DNA from: Leucocoprinus leucothites
Taxonomy: Eukaryota > Basidiomycota > Agaricomycetes > Agaricales > Agaricaceae
Direction of reading: 5' to 3'
Assembly: GCA_013368445.1 (NCBI GenBank)
Contig: JAACJO010000004.1
Span: 1,054,001-1,118,000, forward strand
DNA length: 64,000 nt
The translations under genes and the position numbers were made by a program. Below the pieces are notes generated by a model that saw nothing but the letters and a program-made list of their open reading frames with translations, was not told where the DNA came from and ran no database searches. Every line of letters begins with the position of its first letter. The first letter of the stretch is position 1. Shown here piece after piece: positions 45,751 through 57,729 of the stretch.

Positions 45751-48518
45751 TTAAGCTGCAGCTCCACCACCGGAGCGATTAGAGTTGGTGTGGACAGCAC
45801 GTGCAGTGCGTGACTCGGCAGCTTTGGTAGAATGCCAGGTCCAGTCAAACCTGTTTCTCCAGAAAGGACATTTAGTGTCATTAGCATGATAATTGCCTCT
45901 GTAGTTGAGGCATTTAAAGTTCTCAAGATGAGGACATGGGCTGCCATCAGGAGTGGCATCATGAGGAGGGTTTGATTTGGGGTTGGCCTTACAGCACCAG
46001 GCCATGGAACGATGATTCTCAATGCGATGAGGACCACCACAGATTTGACAGTGTGCGCCAAGGGCATGACACACATGGGTGGTGTGGCCCCACTGCCAGC
46101 AGTTTCTACATTGTGCAATACCAGGGTGCATGCTGGTAGCTCTGATAGTACCAACATGTCAGCCAAAATTTACAGTGCAGTTAACCAACATCTTGGCTTT
46201 AGTACCGTTTTGTGAATCCCAGATGTCAAACCATATGACAGTGGTGTCTGACTTGGGGGATGCCTTCATAACACGAGGGCGAGCAGCGAGGATGACATTT
46301 TTGAAGAGGGGTGATTGGCTGAGTGCCTGTTCAACGAAAGCAGGGGAGAGAGGGTTGGATGAATTGGCTACCCAATAAGGGACACCAACAATTTTGAGGA
46401 AGGATTTGGATTGCAGAAGGCAGGGCTCAACAGGAATAGCATCTCCTAATTGCCAGGCTTTTTTAAGCCAGGAATTGATGGTATCGAGGTCAGTAGGAGT
46501 GGCGACACCCGAGGTGGCAATGGAAATGCTGTTGTATGATTCACAGATGGACTCGATGCAGTGAGACCACGGTTACAGAATTCAGTCACTTTGTTAAAGT
46601 CTTTAATGCGATCTGGAATAATGTTTCCCTCGAACAGGATAAGAACTTGGCAACGAGTAGGTCCATGTGTTGTCATCTTGGGTTTAGCATGTTGAGTGCT
46701 TGTGGTCGACTGTTCAGGCACCTGAGGTTGGGCGCTACTGAAGCCTGCCTTGTACATGGCAAGGACTTTGTTGTATGATAATTCGGGGAAGGTGAGAATC
46801 ATTTCCCGCATTTTGACCCCATCGATGGCAGAGGATGAAGAGAAAGCCAAAGGCTGGACACCCCATCAGGTGGCATCAGTGAATGACATGTTCTTCTTAT
46901 TGAAATGTTCTGTAAGGGGTTTGGTGGATGCCTTATAGTCAGGAGGGGGAATGGGGGGCAGCATATCAGAGGTGCCCTTAGGGTTAGGTTTTGATGGCTG
47001 AGCCTGGCCATCAGAAGAAGGGTGCCCAACTGAGTGCTCAAAGTTTCCATTCCCGTTCCTTGGGGTCAGGAGATTGAAAGGTGGAGGAGGGGCCCATGAT
47101 ACGCGAATAGGACCAGTAGGCTTAGAAGATGAAACGTCATTCTTTGCCTTATGAGAGCCTAACACGGATGAAACATCACATGCTTTACCAGAAGACACAA
47201 AGTCATTCTGAGGGGGAAGAAGGGTGTCCTCATGCAGAGGGGCTTGATCGATGTTCATGTGATCGTTATTGATATGAGCTGTGGGGTTAGTTTGCCCAAC
47301 GACAATGCCAGGCAGGAATAGGGGGATAGGGATGAGAGACGGAGAAGGTTTACATGCCTTCTTACCCTTACTCTTACCCTTTGGAGGGGGGGAAGAGTCT
47401 GTCATGGGAATGTCAGAGGGAGGGCTAAGATATTGTCTCAGTGCCTCAATAATCATGAGCCTGCTTTCCCCATTGATGGGTAAGCGATCCCAGCCTGACT
47501 CGAACATAGTGGTGAGTAGACAGTAAATTAACTCCCCCATTTGGGGAGACCTTGGGTCTTTCTCGCTGGGCTGTAAGCCTAGTCCAATGCAATGCTTAAA
47601 GAAATTTGTAATGTATTTAAGTGCTTCCAGCACTTTGAAGGCAGCTTCACTGACAATGACAGTTTCTTTGGTGGCTGTGTTTGATGGATCCTTAAGATCC
47701 GGGAGTTGTGGCTGCACAGGCCTAGATTCCTGCGGCTGTGCAGTGACATCACCAGTGACATCAAGTGTGACATCATTAGTATCAGATGAACTGGCAAAGA
47801 AAGTAGCCAGAGTGCCAGATGGCATAGCATTTGCTGACTCAGCGGATCCATGGATGGGATGAGGCAGCCTTGAGGTGGGTGGGGGTCCAAAGAACCAAGT
47901 GGTAGGTTCCCCATTTCTGAGAATCCCATCCTCTTGGTCGCTCCATGCATCCCCGCAAAAGTTCAAGTTAAGAGGATCTGGAGGGTTTAACTCACCTATG
48001 AATCCCTTACTGAAGGGATGGAAGGGAATAGGCAATTTAAAGCCATCATATGCACTCATCGACGCTGTTCTTGAGATGGCTTTGGGTGTAGTATCCAGTC
48101 AACAAGCTTCATGAGCACGAGCTCACTTAGCACATGACAACGGTGGAGGGGGAGTTCTGAGAGATGAGTATGACACGGCATGTGAAAGTGCAGTGGGGGC
48201 GACGATAGGGGAAGAGGGAGTCGAGCTGTCAGATGAATCTGAATCACTCACACCACTTTCCTCTTCATCAGAGCCAGCCCTGGATGGGGCGGCAGACTTG
48301 GCATCATCACGAACAGAGTGCCTAGTCAATTTGATAGAGAGTGCAGGTGATATGGAGTAGTCATGCTTGTAGGTTAAGACACGTGTTTCAGTGTTGGCAA
48401 TGTTCATGGGGTCCGAAGATGGCAGAGGGGTACCCTTAAGGTCCACCAAATGCAATGGTGCAGTCATAACAGTAGTATTTGAAGTCAATGTAGCAGTAGA
48501 CACCATCAAAGAAATCAA
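45751..48518 (-). pseudogene. L4 ORF1
   Basis: From MVSTATLTSNTTVMTAPLHL through VDLKGTPLPSSDPMNIANTE, the acidic tract GSDEEESGVSDSDSSDS, MSAYDGFKLPIPFHPFSKGF, a three-unit DVT tract (47744-47775) and MGELIYCLLTTMFESGWDRL to the knuckles CRNCWQWGHTTHVC, CQICGGPHRIENH and CLNYRGNYHANDTKC (third motif has lost one Cys). A 397-codon stretch (46866-48059) is open. A deletion near 46560 removes about 20 codons after NRGLTA. It ends TAA at 45751-45753. Confidence 0.88.
47744..47775 (-). repeat. 12-nt tandem repeat with TGACATCA cores (L4 ORF1)
   Basis: Three units, all with core TGACATCA. This is the shortest array among the full LINEs. Confidence 0.8.
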
Positions 48519-48561
48519 TGATGGTGGTAAGAGGGAAAGGAGGATGGTGGGGACAGGGTTC

Positions 48562-50323
48562 CCTGGTGGGTGTGGTCAAGATGGGGGGGGTTTGCCTTCA
48601 GACTCCCCTTACAGCATGACAATGTGGAGCGATGATTCTCACTATGGTGAGGGCCACCACACTGGGAACACCTGAGCATGTGGTTGCAGCAGGTGGGAGT
48701 AGAGTGACTGAAGTGCCAGCAGCACTGGCACTGGGGAACACCGGGGTGGGCATGGGCAGGCTGGATGATAGCCTGCATACCATTGAAGTTGAGGTACTTG
48801 TTGAGGAGCTTCTTAGCGCCGGCTCCTGACTGAGAATCCCATAGGTCGAACCAGACAGTAGCAGTGTTGGCCTTGGGGGAGTTGTGCATGATGCATACAG
48901 ATGAGATGTCAGTGAAAGTGTCCTTGAACAGAGACAATCGCATGCGGTCAGTGATCTGAACTGGCATAATATGGATGCTGTTCATGTGGAAGGGGACATC
49001 AAGGATCTTGAGATAAGACCTCGACCTGGGGTGGTGCATCTTCAGCTTGAATAGGGCAGTGAAGACGGAGGGAATAGCAGACTCAACAACAGTGATGTCG
49101 GAGTCTGAGGGTATGGTGGAGGTGTACAGCGCAATAGTGCTGTATGCCTTGGTGATATTCTCAATGTGCAAAGAAGACTTGGCATGTGAGAGGGCATCGT
49201 TGAGAAGGCGCATGGCCTTGTGATGGAGATAAGTGATCTCACTGGCATTGCCAGTGAAATCAAGGAATAATTGATGGCGGGTGGGCCCAGCAGTGGTCAT
49301 GCATGGCTTCTTGGCAGAGCCAGCAGTGGTGGTGGTGGCCTGATGCATTGTGGCAATGTGATCAGGGTTGAGGGAGGGGTTTGCCTGTGCCAGCTTGATG
49401 AGTGACACTGGCAGTGCTGAAGTGCCAGAACAAGTGGCTTCCGCAAATGAGCACTGACAAGGCACTGGAGCAGAAGTGGGGATGGGTGCCTTCATGGGCA
49501 CTCAAGGGGGGCCACTAGTACACACCTTAGGGGGTGCTTGCTTGGGCGGTGCAGGGGGCTGGGCCGGAGCAGGCCGCGGTGCCTTGGGCATTTGCTTGGG
49601 CATCTTGGGGGAGCCCATGTTGATGTCACATGGTTCTGCTTTGTCAGCGGATCCATGGGTCACCTCATGGATGACATGTGTGTCTTTAGGGGAGGCTTCC
49701 GGCTCATTGAACCGAGCAAAGCCCTGCATGAAGGAGTGAAAGGTGGTCCAGCCATGGCTGGCCCACTGTTTGCCCATGGAAATGCCTGTACTCCCATGCC
49801 CGCTCATCTCGAATTCATAGACAGCACTAGCAAGATAGCTAGCACATGCCTTGGCATAGTCCTCATTGAGGAGGGAATCATCAGGGAGTTCTCGCATGAA
49901 GCGTGAGAACTTCTTGAGGCCATTGAAAGCCCGCTTGGCTGCAGCATTGGCTCCAGGCATGGTCCCAGTGGAGGACAATGGGATGGATGGTGCAATTGGG
50001 GGAGGAGTGGGAACTGGGTAGTACATGGTACCACCAGCAATGAGTGGGGCCTTGGGATCTAAGGTCACTGGAGGCTGAGTAGTAGGTGCCAGTGATAGAA
50101 TGTCAGTGGGCACTGAGGGAAGAGGTGAGGGCGACTGAATGTCAGCCCTTATGGAGGCAGCCAAAACCTTGAATTCTGCCATAGAGGGGCTGGGCTGGGT
50201 GGAGGTGGAGGGCCTGGGGGCCTCTTTGATTGTGTCGAGCTCGTCATTGCCAGATGTGATGTTGGAGTTGAGGTCTATGTTTGTGATCTCACAACTAATA
50301 GCTTTAGACTTTTGCCTACCCAT
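48562..50323 (-). pseudogene. G7 ORF1 (alpha gag), main part
   Basis: Starts MGRQKSKAISCEITNIDLNS and is open for 273 codons, then a TGA near 49501 (after VCTSGPP), then open to the L4 insertion: MKAPIPTSAPVPCQCSFAEA, RSRSYLKILDVPFHMNSI, VWFDLWDSQSGAGAKKLLNK, CQCCWHFSHSTPTC and CSQCGGPHHSENH. The last knuckle and C-terminus continue beyond L4 at 41591-41440 (IKCVNCGKEHAATDHKC, then TAG and HHQFDWNWLQ). The intact MGRQKSKA start shows what the stop at codon 4 of G2 used to be. Confidence 0.87.
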
Positions 50324-50410
50324 GTTTCACTAGTGTAGACAATGTAGTATTGTGCTCAAACTAAGACACCAACTCAAGAGATGGTGGTGGTAAGAGGACA
50401 AGAAGGGATG

Positions 50411-51970
50411 TTTCCAACCTGTCTTTACTAATGAACAACTTTCTACTTCTATTTGTGCTTTGTATCTTTATACACCTGTGCTGTGCACTGGTCTTATTAT
50501 GGACATTTCGCAACTTCACACAGACATTCTTTCCACTATTTCCACTGACAATTCTGTTTCTGATCATTTTGCTCATCCAGAGGGTTGCTGGTCCAAAGAC
50601 TCTGAGGGTTTCTTGTTACTTGATAGTAGAATATATGTTCCCAATACTAACAATCTTTGTTTGTGCATTTTGCAGTACTATCATGATCATGCACTCGCTG
50701 GCCATTTCAGTCAAAACAAAACTCTAGAACTTGTTCACCATGAGTATATGTGGCCAAATATCTGCAACCTTGTCAAGGATTACTGCAAAAGTTGTGTCAC
50801 CTGTTCAAGATCGAAAACTCGATGCCATCATCCCTATGGAACTCTCAAGCAACTTCCCATACCATTGCAACCTTGGGATTCAATTTCTATGGATTTCATT
50901 GAAAAACTCCCAAAGTCCTCAGGGTTTGACTCAATTCTGGTCATTGTGGATAGGCTAACCAAACAAGTGATTTTCATTCCAACTCACAATACCATTACTT
51001 CCACAGAACTCACTAAACTCTTCATCATTCATGTCTTCTCCAAACATGGTATCCCTACTAATGTTACCTCTGATCGCAGTTCAGAATTTGTTTTGCACTT
51101 TTTCCGATTGCTAGGAGAAGCTTTGGACATGAAGTTACACTTCACATCAGATTATCATCCTGAAGGTGATGGTCAGACTGAACAAACTAACCAAACTCTT
51201 GAACAGTACTTGCACATTTATTGCAACTACCAACAGAGTAATTGGTCCAACCTATTACCTATAGCTGAGTTCACTTTCAATAATTCTCCTTCCACTACCA
51301 CTGGTATCTCTCCATTCTTCACTAATAAAGGTTATCACCCTAATATCACAGTTCACCCTAAGAGAGATCTCACATCAGCTCATGCTCACGACTTCACTGT
51401 GGATTTAGATGAACTACATTTGACTCTCAAGTCGGAAATCACTCATGCCCAGTGTTGCTATCAGGCTAATGCTGATGATTGTCATCTTGTTGCACCTGCA
51501 TTTAAGATTGGTGATAAGGTCTTTGTCAAAGCGCAGTACTTCCACATGACAAGACCTTCGAAGAAACTCTCTGAAAAATACCTTGGACCCTATGAAATTA
51601 TTTCCCAACCAGGTTCACATTCTTTTACTCTTTGACTTCCTGACTCTATGCATGCTGTTCATCCTATATTCCATGTTTCCATGCTTGAACCCTTCACCCC
51701 CAGCTCCATTCCAAATCACGTTACATCACCACCACCTACAGTGGAGGTTGATGGAGAACCAGAATATGAAGTTGATTGCATCATTGATTCAAAGATTGAT
51801 TGATATTGATGTACTTGTAAACTCCTTTACAAAGCAGTATGGCTTGGTTACAAAGATACGGACAAAGCAGAGTCGTGGTTACCTGCAACAGAGCTTGAAC
51901 ATGCCATAGACCTAGTTTCCGACTTCTACCACATGTACCCCGATAAACCTGGACCTCTCTCTTCACTTTA
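50411..51970 (+). pseudogene. Gypsy B integrase and chromodomain
   Basis: A nearly intact integrase: HPEGCWSKDS, HDHALAGHFSQNKTLE and CKSCVTC (zinc domain), WDSISMDFIEKLP (first Asp), VTSDRSSEF (second Asp), DGQTEQTNQTLEQYL (Glu), FFTNKGYHPN, FKIGDKVFVKAQYF. It is open for 391 codons to TGA at about 51633 (Arg codon in other members), then MHAVHPIFHVSMLEP and a chromodomain (GEPEYEVDCIIDSKID, YKAVWLGYKDTDKAESWLPA) with two TGA codons. The N-terminal end is cut at 50411. Confidence 0.9.
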
Positions 51971-52271
51971 AAACTACTCACTATCATTTTCAATCTTTTA
52001 CAGACATTCTTTCACATATTTTTTGCAACATTCCTTTTCATTCCAAGTCGATATTCCCAGTCCTTAGCATCTCATTTCCGATTTCCTTTTCTTTCACACC
52101 ATACTCACTTCATTCCATCAAAATATCATTTATTACAAAACAAGAAAAACCAAAGAAAAAACATTCGAGTAGTATACATATATTCTTCACTAAAAGCAGT
52201 GACAACGACAATGACAGCTATCTTCATAGTCCTTTCTTTATAGTCCTTTTCCTTTCTACTCCCTTCTTCCC
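51971..52271. other. Non-coding stretch between pol and antisense ORF of gypsy B
   Basis: A/T- and pyrimidine-rich on the plus strand, no ORF. It separates the pol end from the convergent antisense ORF end, so it probably holds the terminator or poly(A) signals of the antisense transcript; AATAAA-like words are not clear enough to call. Confidence 0.4.
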
Positions 52272-53349
52272 TTATTTCTGATACCCATGTCCCACACCAT
52301 TCTTTGATCCCTGTGCCATCACTAGCTTTGCCTCCTTGATCACCACAAGCCTCTCAAGCATCCTTCCATGTACCTGTAACACCCTTGTAGTCTCCCTCGA
52401 TGCTGACACCTGCTCATCCAATGCACTAACCTGCTGTTGCAACATAACCCAATTCTGAAGTTGTGCCTGCATATTCTCCCTCATCGTGATCTCCAGGTTG
52501 TCCAATGCTGATGATAGTTGTGCAATTTCTCATGAAAGACTTTGGGAATGACCAGGAGCCTGTGATAGTTGGGGCAGAAGGGGCTGAGGAGACTTCATTG
52601 TGATTCTAGTAACATTGCCTCACAAATCTGCAAACGAACTTACCACCATCCTAGTGTCCTGTTCAGTGACAATTGTGGGTGACCTGATCTCTATCACTCC
52701 AAATGTATCATCATCCACCATGGGCAGGATTTCAGACAGATTCTACTGTGAAGAGGACGACAGTTGAGTGGACAGAGGTGGTGTGAAACTCAATCCCCAA
52801 TCACTGGAGCTCAATAGCAATGGTTGACTCATAGGAGGCGCTGTTATTTTTCGCTTTTTTGATGCTGTTGTTCTGATTGGCAACAAGCTCACTCCTTGGC
52901 TAGAGGCCTCCTTTTTTGGATCATCCTGCAGATCATAACACCCCTTCTTTGCTTGCACACAATAGGTACATTCCCCTAATCCACACTGTGACTTACACTC
53001 CTGCTGTCCAGCGATGCATTGCAAACACATCACATAACTCTTTTGGTAAGGTAGCCCATCAGTTGGGTTCTGCTGATGGGCACTGTTCTTCTTCCAAGCA
53101 AAGCTTGACGAGGCCCTACTCAACGTCGCAACAGGAATGGATACATAATCCATTACTTTGCGCAATCCTGATGTTGATGCCCTTGTTGGCACTCTTTCCT
53201 TACCCTTCAATGATATCTGTGACTCTTCCTCTTTATCATCAATGTCATCATTGCTTCGGACTATTTGTCATGATCTAGTGGTCCTTTGTGTCGCAGTAGG
53301 AGCTGGATTCATTATCGCACTCTTGCTGGGTTGACTCATTGTCATTCCT

Positions 53350-53364
53350 GATACTGTAGCCATC
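53350..53364. repeat. Target-site duplication of G8, left copy
   Basis: GATACTGTAGCCATC; the right copy at 63702-63716 reads GATACTGCAGCTATC. It is 15 bp with two C/T differences. It lies within the antisense ORF and links the two halves of gypsy B across 10.3 kb. Confidence 0.9.
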
Positions 53365-53556
53365 TTTTTTTTTATTTTTAAAAAAATCAATGATTTATTA
53401 TGTAGTGCCCGGTTACAGTCCATGCTCGCCAACATAATACAGGGCCTAAGTACTGCTACCCAAGCCAAACACTACAGAGACAAGAATAGATAAAGTCCTG
53501 TCCAAATATAGTACACTACTCAATGGCAAAGAAATGTGGCATAGTAACAAAGAAAT

Positions 53557-53569
53557 GAAACTAAAGTCC
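53557..53569. repeat. Target-site duplication of L5, left copy
   Basis: GAAACTAAAGTCC, 13 bp, repeated exactly at 60341-60353 in the G8 3' UTR. Confidence 0.9.
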
Positions 53570-53773
53570 TTTCTTTTTTTTTTAAAAAAAAATCAATGAA
53601 TTTATATAGCGGTGCTCAATTGCAGTCCGCTTTCAACTAAATAGTACAAACAGACGGTACACTACAGCAAGCTGGGGTACACAAAGTGGTCGGAGACTGC
53701 TTAAGACATAGACTATACACAATTAGTCCAGCAAAATAGAGAAGGCTCGAGAGAGAGACTATAGAATGAGGTG

Positions 53774-56700
53774 TCATACACAGAGATCGGACTCAAAAGA
53801 AAAGAGAAGAGAGGAGATGAGAGAGTATAGTTCACCTTCATTTGGTTCAGTGGGCACAGGAGCTTGAGGTGACAGTGGACATGTGTCGTGATTGGTGAAA
53901 GCAAAAGCAGCCGGGTTCTTTTTCAAGAACTCGATGAGGAACTCGTACTGAGGGAAGGTGCATTGTACCCATTGAGTGTGAATGGGATATAAAGGGCAGT
54001 AGCATAGAATATGATGCTGTGTTTCCAGATGATGGCCGCAACGACAGGATTTGGGCTCAAGGGGGAAGAATCTCTCATGATAAGCTCCAATTGGAGCGTG
54101 GTTGAGAATGGCATGGGTCATGCATGCACATAGTGATGGTGGCTTGTTAGCTAGAGGAAGCCAGGTGCCCCCTTTGACATAAGTGGGTATGAGGAACTTG
54201 TAGTTCTTTTTTGAAAGAAGGAAACCGTTGCTGCAGTACTTCTTCTTCCAGAATGTAGACTCCCAAGATTTCTGGCAGTCATTGGTGGCTTTGCGTCACA
54301 AGAAGTCAAGGGTAGCACCCATATGAGGAGGGGCATGGATGCGTGTGGTAGAGACATCATTATAGACTTTGAGGTGAGGCTTCCAACACCAGTTGGATGG
54401 GATGTCCCAGAAGTCGATGGATCGGGATGGTTTGGCAGCGAGCCAGTCTGATAGTAGTCGACAGACGTGGATAGAATGTGACTGGCTCAAGTGGATGGAT
54501 GGATCAACTGCTAGCTTGGCTGCTGGGAGACAGTTGGTGATGAGAATGATGTGATCACACTGGAGGGAGATGGCCTTGGTGATGCCAATATAAATGGAAT
54601 AGAGTTCAGCATCTGTAGAAGACACCCGGCTGCTTGCCTGCTTTGCATGGGACACTTGTTGTCTGCCATGATATAAATGTGCCACCAAAACTGCCTGAAG
54701 GGAACCTACAAGGGGAACAGAGGTGTCAGTAACAACTGATATACAATTTCGATTGGATGAAGAAGAGGAGAAAACCGAATCAAGAGACGATACATGTTTA
54801 TACATCTCATGTTTGTCCGAGTGATTACAAGGATGGAAGTGAACGGAATCAGAAAAGATGTCCATGAGGTGAGAACCAGGCTTGGATTCGAGAGCAAAAG
54901 GGGAGAAAGAATTGGAAAGATGAGAAAGAGAACTATCTACATCAATAAGAGGTCCTTTGATTTTAGCTTTATTGGCTGGAGTGAGAAGGCGAAGCGATTG
55001 GGGATGGGGGGAGGAATTAAGGGAGAAATGATCAGATAAAAGGGAACGTAACACATGATTAGAGGGTAAAGTAGAAACTTGGTACGATGAACAAATAGCT
55101 AGTTTACGAAGATGGAGGTGGATTGGGATAAGTCCAGCAATACTTTCAGTGCCACCAGAAGGAGAAGTGTGGAAAGCACCTGTGATCCAAAGGGCCGCGC
55201 ATCTCTGCATAGATGATAAGGACTTGAGAAGTACCTTGTTATGAGCGCCTTCAAAGTACTATAATCGGAAGCCATACATTGCCACTGGGACAATGCATGA
55301 CCTATAGAGAAGTCATTTCTGGAGAGGGAGAAGGCCTCGGGTGGAATTACCTAGCATACCCATAGCTTTCACTGTGGATAATGCTTTGGTGGAATAATAT
55401 CGAACGTGTTCTTGGAATGAAAGGTGACGATCGAAGTAAAAGCCTAAGTATCACCAGAAGCATTTTGGATGAAGGATGGGACCACCAATGTCAGATAAGT
55501 CAAGAGGGGGGTTTAAGTCGTTGTGGCATCGAGAGAAATGGAAGACCTCAGATTTGTCATGTTCAACGACTAACCCGAGGTTGGTACAGATGGAGTTAAT
55601 GATGGAATAGGCTGATTTGAGGGAAGAAATAGTATCAGTATAGTTCTTCGCTTGAGATATACAAAGCCCATCATCAACAAAGGATAGAAGGGCAGAGGGA
55701 ATGGATTGTAGTCAAGCTTGTTGATCAAACATGAACATGAGAGGCACTAAGTATAGCACCGAGAGTATAGGGGACAAAGCAGATCCTTGCCCTATGCCAA
55801 CATCCACATCATGAGCATCAGATAAGAAAGTATTCCACATGAATTGAGTCGATCGACCTATGAGGTAATGGGAGAAGAAGTTTATGAGTTCAGGGGGAAA
55901 TCCTTGGTGTTGCAGGATATCAGTGAGTATGATGTGGTTTAGAGAGGGGAAGAATTGGGCAATATCAAAGGGGCAAACACTAGTGATCATACCTTTGGCC
56001 CATCCAGCCCGAATGATGTGAGTGAGGAAGACACCCACGTCCTCAGTAGAGCATTGAATAACTCCACCCATTTGGTTTGGGTGGAGGATTTCTAGAGATA
56101 CAGCTTCAAACTGCATGCATCATGTGATTATCTTCTCGATTAGTTTTCCTAAAGTGTTTAGTAGAACAATGGGGCAAAAAGCTTTTGGAGTATCATAGAC
56201 CGGTTTATTTGGCTTGGGGATGATGATAGAGACTGAGTCTTTGAAGTGACTTGGCCAGTGAGAGAGACATATGCACACATTGGCGATGAGTAAGATGTTT
56301 TTGAGGCAATCGTTGTGGGCAACAATAGATTTAAGATGTTTCCAAGAGATGTGATCTGGGCCAGGCACTGATGAGTTAGCACAAGATGAGAGGGATTTGG
56401 TGAGTTTGAGCATGGAGAAGTTAGCCCAAGAATGGGGAGGGAGGGATTTTATTTCATTTAAAATACTGGGGCTTACCAGTTGTCCGGAGGCTGAGTTATA
56501 TGATGAATGAAGAGCATTCCATAAATCTGGGAGATCGTTACATGGTCATCCTTGATAATGAATGCCCTCAATGGCAGGGAGTTTTTGTTGTTTGACCTAT
56601 TCCATGAGATCCCAGGGTCACTTGTTGGTTGATGCAATTTCGTGAATATGTTTGTCAAAGAAAGAATGTTTGGCAGCTTGAGTAGCCACTCTGAATGCTT

Positions 56701-57727
56701 GCCAGTCTTTTTGGTCTTTCGTTCTTCTGTAAATGAGTAAGGTCTCAGAACAATGGGGGGACCACCATTCCTTTGACCGGTTAGTAATCCATACGGTTTT
56801 AGAGTTTGTATTCCATGATTCGGAGAAGATACAAGAGATGGAGTTGGAAATATTGTTCAAACAAGAGGTGGAATGAATGTTCAAACAATCAAGGGCCACT
56901 AGATGCTCTGAGACCTGAGAAATAAAAGTAGTCTCTTCATCGCTGTCTTTTGGCAATACCCATTTTTTATAATTAATATAATCTGGACAAATCAGGAGAT
57001 CAATAATCAACAGTGTGTGATCCGAGGGCAGTCTTGAATTCGCATCAATGACATGGGAAATGGAATTATTGGCACAGAATATGAGATCGATGACCGAATT
57101 GTCATGATTTCTCATAGGGGAGAAATGGGTTGGAGAGAAAGTGATTGGTAGTGAACTTGTGAGATTAAAACAATCCACTAGCTCCATTAGAGTTATGGCG
57201 GAATGAGGGATATAAGAGGCTGAAGGATCCCACTCTGGAGAGCGGCAATTGAAATCACCTCCCATGTACACAATATTGGGGATATCAACAAAGTTAGTTG
57301 AGAGAAAGTTGATCGCAGATGACGACGAATCAGAATATATGTTAAGGAAGTGAATATAGTTACCCTGGTTGAATAGGCCCAAGATTTGTATATCATGGTG
57401 ATTGACCCACTCTTGTTGAAGAATGGGTCTCATACATAGTAATCGTCTATGAACGTAAGTCAAAGTATGGGGTCTGGGGTCATTAGGCTTAGTAGGGCAA
57501 ACCATACACAGCCACTCGGGGTGAATAGGAGCACCTATGACATCATCCCCTTCAGGGTTAGTCATAGAGGGTGCTTTGTGGATGTGATTCCATGGGGGTT
57601 CCTGTAGAAAAAAGATGTCAAAGTCCAACTTCTTGGACTCGAGGATGGTATCAACCAGGGCATAAGAGCATCCCACGTTTTGCGAATAGATATGGACTGA
57701 AGAAATGGAATTATTCTTACCAGACAT
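53774..57727 (-). pseudogene. L5 ORF2: endonuclease, RT, RNase H, zinc motif
   Basis: Same 3954 bp length as L1 and L4. Endonuclease motifs: QNVGCSYALVD, FLQEPPWNHI, MGGDFNCRSPEWDP, VIDLIFCAN, LPSDHTLLI. RT: FDIAQFFPSLNH, GQGSALSP, SFVDDGLC. RNase H: VVTDTSVP, TDAELYSI, LITNCLP, so the third acid is Asn as in L1. The tail is CRCGHHLETQHHILCYC. It has more stops than L1 or L4 (for example near 56618, 56117, 55712 and at a Trp near 55260), all substitutions. The endonuclease half is open for about 369 codons from MSGKNN. Confidence 0.92.
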
Positions 57728-57729
57728 AT

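Larger units (their letters stand above)
41592..48546 (-). mobile_element. Full-length LINE L4
   Basis: A 6955 bp element inserted in G7 gag with a perfect 15 bp duplication. Ends and order are as in L1: CATCCTCCTTTCCCTCTTACC start, ORF1, TAA-AT-ATG, ORF2, 3' UTR with tail hairpin (loop GATCAA), T/A-run. ORF2 length equals L1 and L5 exactly (3954 bp). Confidence 0.93.
41117..50410 (-). mobile_element. ORF1-only retroposon G7, split by L4
   Basis: The 3' part is 41117-41591: poly(A), hairpin GGACCCC-AGA-GGGGTCC, tail hairpin with loop TATCAT. The 5' part is 48547-50410, ending GATGGTGGTGGTAAGAGGAC on the plus strand. The 15 bp L4 duplication joins them exactly inside the third knuckle (EPCPH then IKCVNCGKEH). 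The 5' body is alpha, but the 3' tail is beta-type, so the unit is a mosaic. No duplication flanks G7 itself: G6 lies on the left and gypsy B on the right. Confidence 0.82.

Noticed and set aside
50411..51970. 5' end of gypsy B being part of gypsy A
   Set aside because: It is on the opposite strand, a separate copy with different stops, and about 45 kb away.
52743..53210. Calling the Zn2Cys6 fragment an independent host gene
   Set aside because: It continues in frame across G8 to an ATG next to the polypurine tract and LTR of gypsy B, so it lies inside the element. A captured host origin remains possible.
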